Below are positions 36,703-45,190 of a DNA stretch of 64,000 nt, in pieces. Both the position numbers and the translations under genes were made by a program. The DNA lies in the NCBI GenBank assembly GCA_965220075.1, contig OZ244806.1:1116001-1180000 (forward strand). The letters are read 5' to 3'. The notes beneath the pieces were generated by a model. The model made no database searches and was not told where the DNA came from. It saw only the letters and a list, made by a program, of their open reading frames with translations. Numbering within the stretch: the first letter of the stretch is position 1; the number at the start of each line of letters is the position of its first letter. The DNA comes from G965220075 sp965220075 (GTDB taxonomy: Bacteria > Chloroflexota > UBA11872).

Positions 36703-37790
36703 CCGGCACCATGACAAACCAAGCCTCCACGGGTATGCGCGGCGAGAAGCTCGCCGACCGGCTCGAAGAGCTGGGCGTGGACGCTTTCCTGGTTGCGTCT
36801 GCCGCCAATCGCCGCTACCTGAGCGGATTCACGGGATCGGCGGGAACTCTTTTTATCTCACCCTCGGATCGGCTCCTGCTCACGGACTTTCGGTACGTGC
36901 GCCAGGCGTCTCTCCAGGCGCCGGGCTTCGAGGTCATCGAAACGCCGGAGATCACGGACGCCATCGCTGAGCACTTGACGGGAGCCAAGCTCGAACGGGT
37001 CGGGTTCGAGGCGGACCACACTACGGTTGCCGGCCACCGGCGGCTGGCCCAGCGGCTCGCGGAGTTGCCCAGGGCGACTGAGCTCGTGCCGCTGGACGGC
37101 GTCGTCGAGCATCAGCGCTGCATCAAGGACGCTATCGAGATGGAGGCCATCCGCACCGCGGTGCGGATCGCCGACGAGGTCATGGTGGTTGCCGCCGCGT
37201 CGCTCCGTGCGGGAATGAGTGAGAAGAGTTTTGCCACGATGCTCGAGTTCGAGATGCATCGTCTCGGCGCCCAGGGTCCCTCCTTTCCGATCATCGTGGC
37301 CGCGGGGCCCAATGCCGCCATGGCGCATCACGCACCGGGTGACCGGGAGATCCGTGCGCACGAACCGGTCATCGTCGATCTGGGCGTCGTGGTGGACGGT
37401 TATTGCTCCGACATCACCCGTTCATTCGCCGTGGGTGGCGGGGACGCCCGGTTTCGTGAGGTGTACGCGATCGTGGCGGCGGCGCAGCGGGCCGCCTGCG
37501 GCGCCATCGGCAGCGGCCTGTCGGGCGTCGAGGCTGACGCGCTGGCACGCGACCCGATCGTCGCGGCGGGCTACGGCGACCAGTTCGGACACGGCACCGG
37601 TCATGGCGTCGGGCTCGAGATTCACGAGGCCCCCAGGGTTTCGCCCCGCTCCGCCGACACCTTGCAGGCCGGCATGGTGACCTCGGTTGAGCCGGGCATC
37701 TACCTTTCCGACTGGGGCGGGATCCGCGTCGAGGACCTGGTCGTGATAGAGGAGACGGGCGCCGAGGTGCTGAGCGCCGCGCCCAAGTAA
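36699..37790 (+). CDS. M24 family aminopeptidase (Xaa-Pro peptidase type)
   Basis: 363 aa. N-terminal creatinase-like domain (LAASAANRRYLSGFTGSAG style: VASAANRRYLSGFTGSAGTL), then the pita-bread metallopeptidase with metal ligands in VIVDLGVVVDGYCSDITRSF (two Asp), GHGTGHGVGLEIHEAPR (His), VTSVEPGIYL (Glu) and IRVEDLVVI (Glu). Removes N-terminal residues before proline in this subfamily. ATG at 36699 overlaps the mltG stop as ATGA; efp starts 41 bp after the stop, an arrangement common across bacteria. Confidence 0.9.
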   Translation: MTGTMTNQASTGMRGEKLADRLEELGVDAFLVASAANRRYLSGFTGSAGTLFISPSDRLLLTDFRYVRQASLQAPGFEVIETPEITDAIAEHLTGAKLERVGFEADHTTVAGHRRLAQRLAELPRATELVPLDGVVEHQRCIKDAIEMEAIRTAVRIADEVMVVAAASLRAGMSEKSFATMLEFEMHRLGAQGPSFPIIVAAGPNAAMAHHAPGDREIRAHEPVIVDLGVVVDGYCSDITRSFAVGGGDARFREVYAIVAAAQRAACGAIGSGLSGVEADALARDPIVAAGYGDQFGHGTGHGVGLEIHEAPRVSPRSADTLQAGMVTSVEPGIYLSDWGGIRVEDLVVIEETGAEVLSAAPK

Positions 37791-37831
37791 CGCATGCGCA
37801 GACCTGCGCACATCTGTCTGAGGAGGCTGCG

Positions 37832-38392
37832 GTGATCGACGCCGGCGAGCTGCGTCGCGGCAACGTGCTGCGCATCGACGGCAAGCTCTTTCAGCTCGTC
37901 GACTTTCAGCATCAGAAGATTGGCCGCGGCAGTGCTCAGGTCAGGCTTCGCCTCAAGGACCTCGCTTCCCAGGCCACCACCGACCGCGTGTTTCAGGCCA
38001 GCCAGCGCTATGAGCGCGTGCGTCTCGATGAGCATCAGGTGCAGTTCCTCTACGACGAGCCGAACGGCTTTCACTTCATGGACATGGAGTCGTACGACGA
38101 GATGGTGCTGTCGCCGCACGAAGTCGGCGACGCCGCGCGGTATCTTGCGGATAGCCTGGAGCTGGTGATCGTGGCCTTCGAGGGCCGGCCCATAGGTATA
38201 GAGTTGCCCATCGCAGTCGAGTTGCCCGTGACCGCCACGGATCCCGGCTTCCGCGGCGACACGGCTACCGGCGGCACCAAGCCCGCTACGCTTTCCACCG
38301 GCCTTCAGGTACAGGTTCCGCTCTTCGTGAACGTGGGCGACGTCATTCGGGTTGACACGCGCACCGGCGACTACCTGACTCGGGCGGGCTAG
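37832..38392 (+). CDS. efp: Elongation factor P with Arg at the modification position
   Basis: 186 aa, normal. Three OB-like domains: KOW-like start (AGELRRGNVLRIDGKLFQLV), middle FMDMESYDEMVL and C-terminal GDVIRVDTRTGDYLTR, the classical EF-P end. EF-P relieves ribosome stalling at polyproline. The loop that is modified in other species reads KIGRGSA with Arg32, where E. coli has Lys34 in PGKGQA; the Arg type is the substrate of rhamnosylation by EarP where that enzyme exists. GTG start with GAGGAGG upstream. The BCCP-like gene follows by 2 bp. Confidence 0.94.
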   Translation: MIDAGELRRGNVLRIDGKLFQLVDFQHQKIGRGSAQVRLRLKDLASQATTDRVFQASQRYERVRLDEHQVQFLYDEPNGFHFMDMESYDEMVLSPHEVGDAARYLADSLELVIVAFEGRPIGIELPIAVELPVTATDPGFRGDTATGGTKPATLSTGLQVQVPLFVNVGDVIRVDTRTGDYLTRAG

Positions 38393-38394
38393 CC

Positions 38395-38856
38395 GTGGAC
38401 TCCGATTGGGAACGCACGCTCAACGAGGACGTTCCGCGTCTGGCCGAGGTGCTTCGGCGCGAGGGACTCGAGGAGATCGAGATCGCCGACGAGCGGCGCT
38501 CGGTCCGCCTGCGCCGCGCCGCCGCGGCAATGAGCGAGGAAGACGCCGCGATCGATGCCGCGGCGGCGGATGACGCCGCAACCACGCTCACTGTCAGCTC
38601 GGAGCATGTGGGCGTCTTTCATCGCGCGCGCGAGGGTGAAGTCGATCCCGTGGTCGCGGAGGAATCCGCGGTGGAAGAGGGCCAGACCCTCGCCTTCATA
38701 GACGTGCTCGGCGTGGAATACGACGTCGTGGCGCCCCAGGCGGGCGTGATCTCCAGCTTCCACGTGCGCGACGGCCAGCCGGTCGCCTACGGGGACCGCC
38801 TCGCCGAGATGGCGCCGCCGCCGGCCGCCGAGGACGGACCCGCCCTGACGGCCTAG
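38395..38856 (+). CDS. BCCP-like protein lacking the biotinylation lysine
   Basis: 153 aa in AccB architecture: helical N-terminus with EIEIADERRSVRLRR (as in AccB), an Ala-rich linker (residues 42-65) and a C-terminal biotinyl-type domain (70-141). Aligned without gaps to AccB, the EAMKM tetrad becomes DVLGV (103-107); Gly106 replaces the biotinylated lysine. Surrounding signatures (GVFHRAREGEVDPVV, EEGQTLAFI, PQAGVISSFHVRDGQPVAYGDRL) remain intact. It lies 2 bp after efp, the place where accB often stands, but accC is absent. Plant BADC proteins are BCCP-like without the lysine and restrain acetyl-CoA carboxylase; a similar role here is only an inference. Confidence 0.8.
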   Translation: MDSDWERTLNEDVPRLAEVLRREGLEEIEIADERRSVRLRRAAAAMSEEDAAIDAAAADDAATTLTVSSEHVGVFHRAREGEVDPVVAEESAVEEGQTLAFIDVLGVEYDVVAPQAGVISSFHVRDGQPVAYGDRLAEMAPPPAAEDGPALTA

Positions 38857-39125
38857 CTGTAGCTCCCGGCAGTCTTACCGACGCACCGCGGCGGGCACGG
38901 GCCGGGACCCGCGCTCGCGATGCGGCCAACAGACTCGGTCGACAGCGCGCCGCCCGCTCACGTCGGATCCGGCGCGCCCGACAAGCCGAAGGGCGGCGCC
39001 GCTCATCGGCCGCGCCGCCGCCCTTACGCCTCCTGGATAAATGCAACACTTTCCGGCGCAGTCCCGGCTATCCGCAGTGCGCCGGCTCGAAACGCCTCCG
39101 CGCTGAGAAACAGAGGACAGATCAG

Positions 39126-41741
39126 ATGAGCGGTCTCGTGAACAAGGTGGGGAACACGCCAGTCGGTCACGTTGAGGGAAAGTGGATCTGGATCGAAGGC
39201 GAGGACAAGCCCTACAACCTTTTCCTGCTCGCCCGCCGGACGTTCGACCTCGCGGCGGCGCCGGACGCCGCCGAGTTGCACATCACGGCCTCGGATCGCT
39301 ACCTGCTCTACGTAAACGGAACCTACCTGGGGCGAGGCCCGGCGCGAAGCGATCCGCGCCTTAAGACCTTCGACACGTACGACGTGGCCGGACTTCTTCA
39401 GCCGGGCCGCAACGTCATCGCCGTGCGCGCGTATCACTACGGCCTGCTGGACACCGGCCCGGGCATCCCGGGCCACACGCGCCCGGATACACCGCGGGGC
39501 TGGGGAACCGTCAGCGGCAATGGTTACACCGTCGGTGAGCGCGCCGCCCTATGGGCGCAGCTCGAGATTCCGCACGACGACGGCGAGCCGCTCGTGATCG
39601 GCACCGACGATTCGTGGCGCATGAATCCCGCCCGCGGGTGGAGGCGCGACGTCCCGCCGGTCAACAGCGGACTGGTCGGCTCCAATGAGGTCTACGACGC
39701 CAACGTCGACTCGCCGGACTGGGTAGAGGCTGAATTCGACGATTCCTGCTGGGAGCGCGCCTGGCTTATTCCTCCCAGCACTTACGAATGGAACCGCCTG
39801 GAGGCGCGCGACATTCCCATGATCGTCGAGCGGGAAGCGTTTCCCGCGCGCATAGCCAAGGTCGGCGAGATCATCGATCTGGGAGGCTACGGGCATACGC
39901 GCGTTTGGGAGACGCTCACCACCGATACGCACTATCCGCTCGAGTGCGCCGTCGCCGCCGATGTCGAGTCCGTGCTTAGCGCCGAACCCGACCTGGCGCG
40001 GTTTCAGGGCCGATTCGGGTCGGGCAAGGGGATTCGCGCTCCCTACCTGATAGTGGATTTCGGCCGTCAGGTGTTCGGATTCCCGCGCGTGCGTCTGGAA
40101 GCGGACGCCGGCGCCATTCTCGACCTGACTTACGGGCAGCAGCTCCTCAACGACCGGGTCCCGGCCGCGCTCTCATATGCCGACCGGTACGTCACCAAGG
40201 GCGGCGAGCAGGTTTGGGAGGCGGCCGAGTACAAGCAGTTCAGGTACCTGCACCTCACTATCCGCAGCACCTATGCGCCGGTCCATATCCAATCCATCTC
40301 GCTCAACGAGTACGTCTATCCGGCTGAGCAACGTGGCCGTTTCGAGTGCTCCGACCCTGTGCTGACCGCCATGTGGCAGGCATGCGTGGAGACGACCTAC
40401 CTGCACATGGAGGACACGATCGTCTGCGACGCCTACCGCGAGCGCTTGCCCTGGGCAACCGGCGATGGCAGCCACGGTCTGCACGGCGCGTTCATGGCTT
40501 ACGGCGCCCTGCCGCTCACCGACCGATTCCTCCGGCAGTTCATCACCAGCGCGCGCGGCGACGGCATGATTCAGACGGTCTTTCCACGCGATAACCCGAC
40601 CTGGCACGGCCACCGCCAGTTCATGCTGCAATGGAGCACGCGGATCCGTGAGCACTTCATGTTCACGGGGCGGCGCGCCCTGCTCGACACGGCCTATACC
40701 AGCGTGCGGGACCAGGTCGATTGGTACGAGCCGCACCGCGACGATCTGGGCCTGCTGCGCAACCTGCCGGAGAAGAACTGGATGGACTGGGTCCCGGTCG
40801 ATTTACGCGGCGCCAACTTCAGCACGAACGCGCTGTACGTGCACGCGCTGGAGGACGCCGCCTGGCTGGCCGACCAGGTAGGCGTGCGCGATGACGCCCG
40901 GCGTTGGCGCTCGATTGCCGGTGAAGTGCGCCAGGCCATGCGCGACGTCTTCTGGAACGCCGAGCTGGGGCTATACGAGGACAGCCACTACAAGGGCGCC
41001 ATGACGGGCGTGTTCGGCGAGCTGGCTCAGGGATTCGCCCTGCTGTACGACATCGCCACCGAGGACCAGATTGAGAGTCTCGGTCGGCATCTGTCGGGTC
41101 GGGGACGTGAGCTTGTGAAAGCGTCCCCGCTGTTCTTCGGCTACGTGATGGAGGGTATGTTGCGGGCGGGTCTGGACCGTGAAGCGATCGAGATGATGAG
41201 CGATCGCTTCCGGCCCATGATGGAAGCCACCGACCCTCCGTCGATCTGGGAAGGCTGGGACCAGTTCACCGGCGGGTCGGCCATCCTGACCGACGAGGAC
41301 TTCGAGCTGCGGCACACCGCCCATAAGGTGCGCCCGGCCGGCGTGCGCAGCATGGTCCACTCCGGCGGCGTCTACTCGGGTTGGACGCTGTCGACCCGAG
41401 TCCTGGGCGTCATGCCAACCTCGCCAGGTTTCGCTACCTGCCGCATTCACCCGCGGCTGGGCGGGCTGGCGTGGGCGCGCGGCGTCTATCCGGCTCCGTC
41501 CGGCGATATCGAGGTCGACGTCAGCCGGAGTGAAGGTGCGACCGAGGCGTCAATCGGAGTGCCCGACGGAGTGGTTGCCGATCTGGTGCTGGAACACGAC
41601 CGCGCGGCCACCCCCACGCTGGTCCACAACGGAGTCGGCGTAGATCTCAGCTCAGCCGCCCCGGACCTGCGTATCGAACCGGGTCGGATCAGCGTGCGGC
41701 TCGAGTCCGGCCGCCACCACCTGACCGTCACGACGCAATAA
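39126..41741 (+). CDS. Alpha-L-rhamnosidase-like glycoside hydrolase (GH78-type)
   Basis: 871 aa. N-terminal beta-sandwich (FDLAAAPDAAELHITASDRYLLYVNGTYLGRGPAR) as in bacterial rhamnosidases, then an (alpha/alpha)6 barrel with CDAYRERLPWATGD (family pattern C-P-x-R-E-x-x-x-W-T-G-D, with the general-acid Glu) and PSIWEGWDQFTGG in the position of the T-x-W-E motif; a C-terminal beta-domain follows (PGFATCRIHPRLGG). No signal peptide seen, so likely cytoplasmic. Sugar specificity is not provable. The gap before it (269 bp) has no supported gene. Confidence 0.75.
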   Translation: MSGLVNKVGNTPVGHVEGKWIWIEGEDKPYNLFLLARRTFDLAAAPDAAELHITASDRYLLYVNGTYLGRGPARSDPRLKTFDTYDVAGLLQPGRNVIAVRAYHYGLLDTGPGIPGHTRPDTPRGWGTVSGNGYTVGERAALWAQLEIPHDDGEPLVIGTDDSWRMNPARGWRRDVPPVNSGLVGSNEVYDANVDSPDWVEAEFDDSCWERAWLIPPSTYEWNRLEARDIPMIVEREAFPARIAKVGEIIDLGGYGHTRVWETLTTDTHYPLECAVAADVESVLSAEPDLARFQGRFGSGKGIRAPYLIVDFGRQVFGFPRVRLEADAGAILDLTYGQQLLNDRVPAALSYADRYVTKGGEQVWEAAEYKQFRYLHLTIRSTYAPVHIQSISLNEYVYPAEQRGRFECSDPVLTAMWQACVETTYLHMEDTIVCDAYRERLPWATGDGSHGLHGAFMAYGALPLTDRFLRQFITSARGDGMIQTVFPRDNPTWHGHRQFMLQWSTRIREHFMFTGRRALLDTAYTSVRDQVDWYEPHRDDLGLLRNLPEKNWMDWVPVDLRGANFSTNALYVHALEDAAWLADQVGVRDDARRWRSIAGEVRQAMRDVFWNAELGLYEDSHYKGAMTGVFGELAQGFALLYDIATEDQIESLGRHLSGRGRELVKASPLFFGYVMEGMLRAGLDREAIEMMSDRFRPMMEATDPPSIWEGWDQFTGGSAILTDEDFELRHTAHKVRPAGVRSMVHSGGVYSGWTLSTRVLGVMPTSPGFATCRIHPRLGGLAWARGVYPAPSGDIEVDVSRSEGATEASIGVPDGVVADLVLEHDRAATPTLVHNGVGVDLSSAAPDLRIEPGRISVRLESGRHHLTVTTQ

Positions 41742-41781
41742 TCGACCCTTGGGCCCTCCTGCCCGGCCCCACCCATCCACG

Positions 41782-41818
41782 CCCTCTCCCAAGGGAGAGG
41801 GTTGGGTGAGGGTGTCTT
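41782..41818. repeat. Palindromic intergenic repeat, CT/GA type
   Basis: CCCTCTCCC and GGGAGAGGG (41782-41801) form a perfect 9-bp stem around AA, followed by TTGGGTGAGGG. The same unit recurs at 46827 and, split by the IS element, at 49729/51029. It lies between the convergent glycosidase and FAH genes and may act as a terminator as well as being a repeat. Confidence 0.75.
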
Positions 41819-41819
41819 C

Positions 41820-42572
41820 TCAGCGATCCCGCACGAACGTATTGCACAGCACGCCATTGCCCTCGACCTCCACCTCGACCACGTCGCCGTCGTCCATGGG
41901 CGTGCTCTCGCCCGATGTGCCGGTGAAGAACACGTCGCCGGGCTCCAGGGTCATGAACTGCGACACGTAGCTGATCAGCTCGTCCACGCCGTAGAACATC
42001 TGCGACGTCCTGGCGTCCTCCACCACCTCGCCATTCACGCGGGTCACGAGCCGCAGGTCGCGGTAGTCCAGCCCGGTGGTGATCCAGGGCCCGAACGGTG
42101 AGAAAGTGTCGGTGCCCTTGCCGCGCCACCAGTCGCCGTCGGCGCCTATCCAGCCGTAGGCGCTCACGTCGTTCGCCGTGCACACTCCCAGGATGTGGTC
42201 TTGCACCTCGTCTGGAGTGACCTTCGAGCAGCTCTTTCCGATCACCACGGCCATCTCGCCCTCATAGGAGACCTCGGCGTCCCTGGGCATGACAATGTCG
42301 CCGCCGGGATCGTTGGCCGAGCTGGAAGGCGCCAGGAACGGTCGCGGACGTTCCGGTTTGGGCGCGCCGGCCATGTGGCTGGGGTAGTTGCCCGCCGCGT
42401 TGAGTATCTTGCCCGGGTCGGTGGGCGCCCGCAGCTTCACGTCCGCCAGCGCGACTGTGGCTCCGGTGGGCGTCAAGTCGCCGAAGAAGTCACCCTCTAT
42501 CTCGCTGATCGTGCCGTCTTCCAAGACGCCGTGGCGTACGGCCCCGTTGTGTTCGTAGCGCACCAGATGCAT
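41820..42572 (-). CDS. Fumarylacetoacetate hydrolase family protein
   Basis: 250 aa from the ATG at 42572, with GAGAGGA upstream (the frame extends further to 42659 without homology). FAH fold: GKILNAAGNYPSHM, metal-binding YEGEMAVVIG, CTANDVSAYGWI, and GKGTDTFSPFGPWITTG, close to the family KSFDTFCPLGPW. Enzymes cleave C-C bonds of 1,3-diketo acids or decarboxylate/hydrate aromatic-degradation intermediates. Substrate cannot be read from the sequence. Confidence 0.82.
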   Translation of the reverse strand: MHLVRYEHNGAVRHGVLEDGTISEIEGDFFGDLTPTGATVALADVKLRAPTDPGKILNAAGNYPSHMAGAPKPERPRPFLAPSSSANDPGGDIVMPRDAEVSYEGEMAVVIGKSCSKVTPDEVQDHILGVCTANDVSAYGWIGADGDWWRGKGTDTFSPFGPWITTGLDYRDLRLVTRVNGEVVEDARTSQMFYGVDELISYVSQFMTLEPGDVFFTGTSGESTPMDDGDVVEVEVEGNGVLCNTFVRDR

Positions 42573-42631
42573 CGTTTTGGAGTCCTCTCTTGTCCCGTGG
42601 ACCTCTAAGCATAAACTCCGCGCCGACCGCA

Positions 42632-42693
42632 CTCGGTCTTGGGGGCATGTGCGCCACAATCAGCCTGCATGCCGCATCGGGCTGGCGCCGGCC
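42632..42693. repeat. ~60-bp imperfect direct repeat, copy A
   Basis: About 62 bp, matching a second copy at 43392-43452 at roughly 80% identity with one gap; shared core blocks are ATGTGCGC, ACAATC, TGCCGCATCG and GCGCCGG. The pair flanks mazEF. Confidence 0.6.
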
Positions 42694-42710
42694 TGACTCG
42701 ACGGCGCCGA

Positions 42711-42740
42711 GGTAGGTATATTGTAATTACGGCATGGGGC
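42711..42740 (+). promoter_or_regulatory. AT-rich putative promoter/operator of mazEF
   Basis: GGTATATTGTAATTACGG, 20-40 bp upstream of the mazE ATG, is an AT island in GC-rich DNA and contains the palindrome GTAATTAC (42723-42730). TATATT resembles a -10 box. MazE-type antitoxins usually bind such palindromes to repress their own operon. Inferred from pattern only. Confidence 0.35.
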
Positions 42741-42752
42741 CGCGGGAGCGCT

Positions 42753-43004
42753 ATGAAAACCAGGATCGTACGGATCGGTAATTCGCAAGGGGTACGTATC
42801 CCCAAGCCACTCATTGAAGCGGCCGGGCTTTCAGAGGAGGTTCAGCTGCGCATAGTCGAGTCGGGCATCCATATCGAGCGCATGCCGGCCCCTCGGGCCG
42901 GATGGAGCGCTGCCGCGGAGAAGCTGCGCGCGCGCGGCGAAGACGGACTTCTGGACGAGCCGCCCGGCACCGACTTCGACGATTCCGGCTGGGTCTGGGA
43001 TTGA
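42753..43004 (+). CDS. mazE: MazE/AbrB-type antitoxin
   Basis: 83 aa. N-terminal AbrB-like swapped hairpin fold: MKTRIVRIGNSQGVRIPKPL is the classic start (RIGNSxGVRIPK) of MazE, followed by an acidic C-terminal tail (EPPGTDFDDSGWVWD) expected to bind the toxin. The frame opens at 42639 but ATG at 42753 is the family start. It overlaps the toxin gene by TTGA. Confidence 0.88.
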   Translation: MKTRIVRIGNSQGVRIPKPLIEAAGLSEEVQLRIVESGIHIERMPAPRAGWSAAAEKLRARGEDGLLDEPPGTDFDDSGWVWD

Positions 43005-43327
43005 GCGATCCCCGGCGCGGCGACGTATACCTCATTTCGCTCGATCCCACTCACGGCCAGGAAATCAAGAAGATGCGGCGATGCGCGGTCGTCTCACCCG
43101 ATGAGCTCAACCAGTCCTTGAGCACCCTCCTGGTCGCCCCCATGACCACCGGCGGCCATGCATACCCGTTCCGGATCTCCTGCCGGTTCCAGAAGAAAGA
43201 CGGCTACCTTGTGCTGGATCAGATTCGGGCGGTGGACCGCCGCAGGCTTGTCCGCCGGCTCGGGCGCCTGTCCCCGGCTACGCTCTCCAAGGCCCTCGGC
43301 GTTCTGAGAGAGATGTTCGCGGCTTAG
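43001..43327 (+). CDS. mazF: MazF/PemK-type mRNA interferase toxin
   Basis: 108 aa. CcdB/MazF barrel: PRRGDVYLISLDPTHGQEIKKMRRCAVVSP (GDVY and RRCAVV of the PemK family), VAPMTTGGHAYPFRI and GYLVLDQIRAVDRRRL. Sequence-specific endoribonuclease. The start chosen is TTG at 43001 overlapping the antitoxin stop (TTGA), since homology begins there and no ATG is near. Translation coupled to the antitoxin is expected. Confidence 0.88.
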   Translation: MSDPRRGDVYLISLDPTHGQEIKKMRRCAVVSPDELNQSLSTLLVAPMTTGGHAYPFRISCRFQKKDGYLVLDQIRAVDRRRLVRRLGRLSPATLSKALGVLREMFAA

Positions 43328-43391
43328 CCGCCACCCGTTTCTTGGCCGCTGGACTGGTCGTGAGATGGGTTTCTGCGCCGCCCATGCGGCG

Positions 43392-43452
43392 CTCGGCCTT
43401 GGGGCTATGTGCGCGACAATCCTCCGCTTGCCGCATCGTGCCAGCGCCGGGC
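43392..43452. repeat. ~60-bp imperfect direct repeat, copy B
   Basis: Second copy of the unit at 42632-42693, located between mazF and the creatininase gene. The two copies have the same orientation and enclose mazEF, as if the cassette lay between copies of a small repeat. Confidence 0.6.
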
Positions 43453-43502
43453 TTGCGCCTTGCACGCGTCCGCCGCTCGGTTCCAAGGAGGTCGCGCACG
43501 CC

Positions 43503-44348
43503 ATGCCCGCCACCCATCTCTATGAAGAGCTCACCTGGTCGGAGGTGAACGAGGCCGTCGCCGCGGGCCGCATCCCGCTCTTGCCGGTTGGTACCACCGA
43601 GCAGCACGGCCCGCACCTCCCGCTCAAGATCGACCGCTGGAGTTCAACCTCGATCTGCAACGAGGCGGCCCGCCGCGCCCCCCGGCGGCTGCTGGTAATG
43701 CCGCCCATCTCCTACGGCTACACCTCGCACGTGATGGACTTCCCGGGAACCATCACGATCCACCACGAAACTTTCATTCGCTACGTCGTCGACGTGCTCA
43801 AGAGCCTTGCCTACCACGGCTTCAAGAAGATCATCATGATCAACGGCCACGGCTCCAACCGTCAGCCGCTCGAGCTGGCCGGCCGGCGGGCCATGCTGGA
43901 GACCGACGCCTGGGTGGCAATGGCCAGCTGGTGGGATCTAACCAGGACCGATCCCGAGTTCATGGACACCTGGCGTGAGTCCTTCTTTCCGGGCGGGTGC
44001 AGCCACGCCGGTGAGGCCGAGACTTCCCTGGCGCTTCACCTGGACCCCGCGGTCGTGCGCATGGACCAGGCGGTGGACGTGGTCACGGACACGGCCGCGC
44101 AGGAATCCAAGTATCACTGGGTCGATCTGTTCGGCGCCGCGCCGGTCAAGATGGACGGCTGGACCAGCACCTACACCGACGACGGCACGCAGGGCGCCCC
44201 CACCGTGGCCACGGCCGCCAAGGGCCGGGCGCTGTTCGAGGAGGCCGTGGGCAATCTGGTGGAGTTCGCGGAGGAGTTCGCCGCGCGTCAGTTCAAAGCG
44301 CGCGTGGACCACCACGCGACGGCGCCCACGATTCCCCCGCCGGGATAG
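43503..44348 (+). CDS. Creatininase family amidohydrolase
   Basis: 281 aa from the ATG at 43503 with AAGGAGG upstream (the longer open frame begins at 43365 without homology). Family motifs: GTTEQHGPHLPL (metal ligands Glu, His), KKIIMINGHGSNRQPL and CSHAGEAETSLALHL. Members hydrolyse cyclic amides or act in cofactor biosynthesis (for example MftE, FAPy deformylase). No cofactor genes are near, so the substrate is open. Confidence 0.85.
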   Translation: MPATHLYEELTWSEVNEAVAAGRIPLLPVGTTEQHGPHLPLKIDRWSSTSICNEAARRAPRRLLVMPPISYGYTSHVMDFPGTITIHHETFIRYVVDVLKSLAYHGFKKIIMINGHGSNRQPLELAGRRAMLETDAWVAMASWWDLTRTDPEFMDTWRESFFPGGCSHAGEAETSLALHLDPAVVRMDQAVDVVTDTAAQESKYHWVDLFGAAPVKMDGWTSTYTDDGTQGAPTVATAAKGRALFEEAVGNLVEFAEEFAARQFKARVDHHATAPTIPPPG

Positions 44349-44423
44349 CCGGCGGAGGCGGCACTGTGTCTGATGGCGCCTTCGAAATGACGTTGCGGCG
44401 CTTTCGCCGCCTGCGTGAGCCGC

Positions 44424-45170
44424 ATGGCTGAGACACGTCGCGAGCCGGGCGGAGAAGCGCCGGTGACGGCGGTGGTCTTCGACCTCTTCAACACGCTGAC
44501 GGCGTCGGTGGACGACTCGGAGTTCCGGTCGTCGCTCGCCGAGATGGCCCTTGCGGTCGGCGCTGACCCGGACGCCTTCACGCAAGGCTGGTTTGATTTG
44601 TGGCGGGAGCGATTTTCGGGCGTCTTTCCGACGGTCGAAGCGTCCGTGCGGGGCGTGTGCGATGCCATCGGACTCCGTGTCTCCGAGACGGCCATCAGCG
44701 GGGCGGCCCGGCTTTGCAGCGAGTTCTCGCGGCGCACCCTGCGGCCGCGGCCGGACGCGCTGCCTACGCTGGCCCGGCTCCGGTCGCTCGGCCTCCAAAC
44801 GGCGCTGATCAGCGACTGCTCGCCAGACGTGCCGGTCCTCTGGCCTACGACGCCTTTCGCGCAGGCGATTGACCATCCCCTCTTTTCCTGCGTGGAAGGG
44901 CTCACCAAGCCCGATCCGGCCATCTACCTGCGCGCGTGCGAACGACTCGGGGTGGAACCGCGGGTCTGCGTGTACGTGGGCGACGGCGGCAACCACGAGC
45001 TCAGCGGCGCCAAGCGGGTCGGAATGCGGGCCATCCTCATCAAGCTGCCCAAAGAGACCTCCGCTTGGCACAGGTCGGAATCAGACACGTGGCGCGGGGA
45101 AGCGATTCAGACCCTCAGCGAGCTTCCCAGTCTTGTTACCGGAGCCGGGGAACCCGCCGCTTCCGACTGA
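44424..45170 (+). CDS. HAD superfamily hydrolase
   Basis: 248 aa, ATG at 44424 (an in-frame GTG at 44415 is possible). Motif I VVFDLFNTLTA, motif II ALISDCS, motif III Lys in GLTKPDPAIYL, motif IV YVGDGGNHELSGAK. Cap is helical. Probably a small phosphatase of the phosphoglycolate-phosphatase-like branch; substrate unknown. Converges with the RAMA protein. Confidence 0.85.
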   Translation: MAETRREPGGEAPVTAVVFDLFNTLTASVDDSEFRSSLAEMALAVGADPDAFTQGWFDLWRERFSGVFPTVEASVRGVCDAIGLRVSETAISGAARLCSEFSRRTLRPRPDALPTLARLRSLGLQTALISDCSPDVPVLWPTTPFAQAIDHPLFSCVEGLTKPDPAIYLRACERLGVEPRVCVYVGDGGNHELSGAKRVGMRAILIKLPKETSAWHRSESDTWRGEAIQTLSELPSLVTGAGEPAASD

Positions 45171-45190
45171 CTGAGAGCGGCGCCCGAGGC

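Noticed and set aside
38920..39129. 69-codon frame just before the GH78 gene, with ATGA overlap
   Set aside because: No domain, low-complexity Arg/Ala/Pro; the GH78 start has its own context. Kept out for lack of support.
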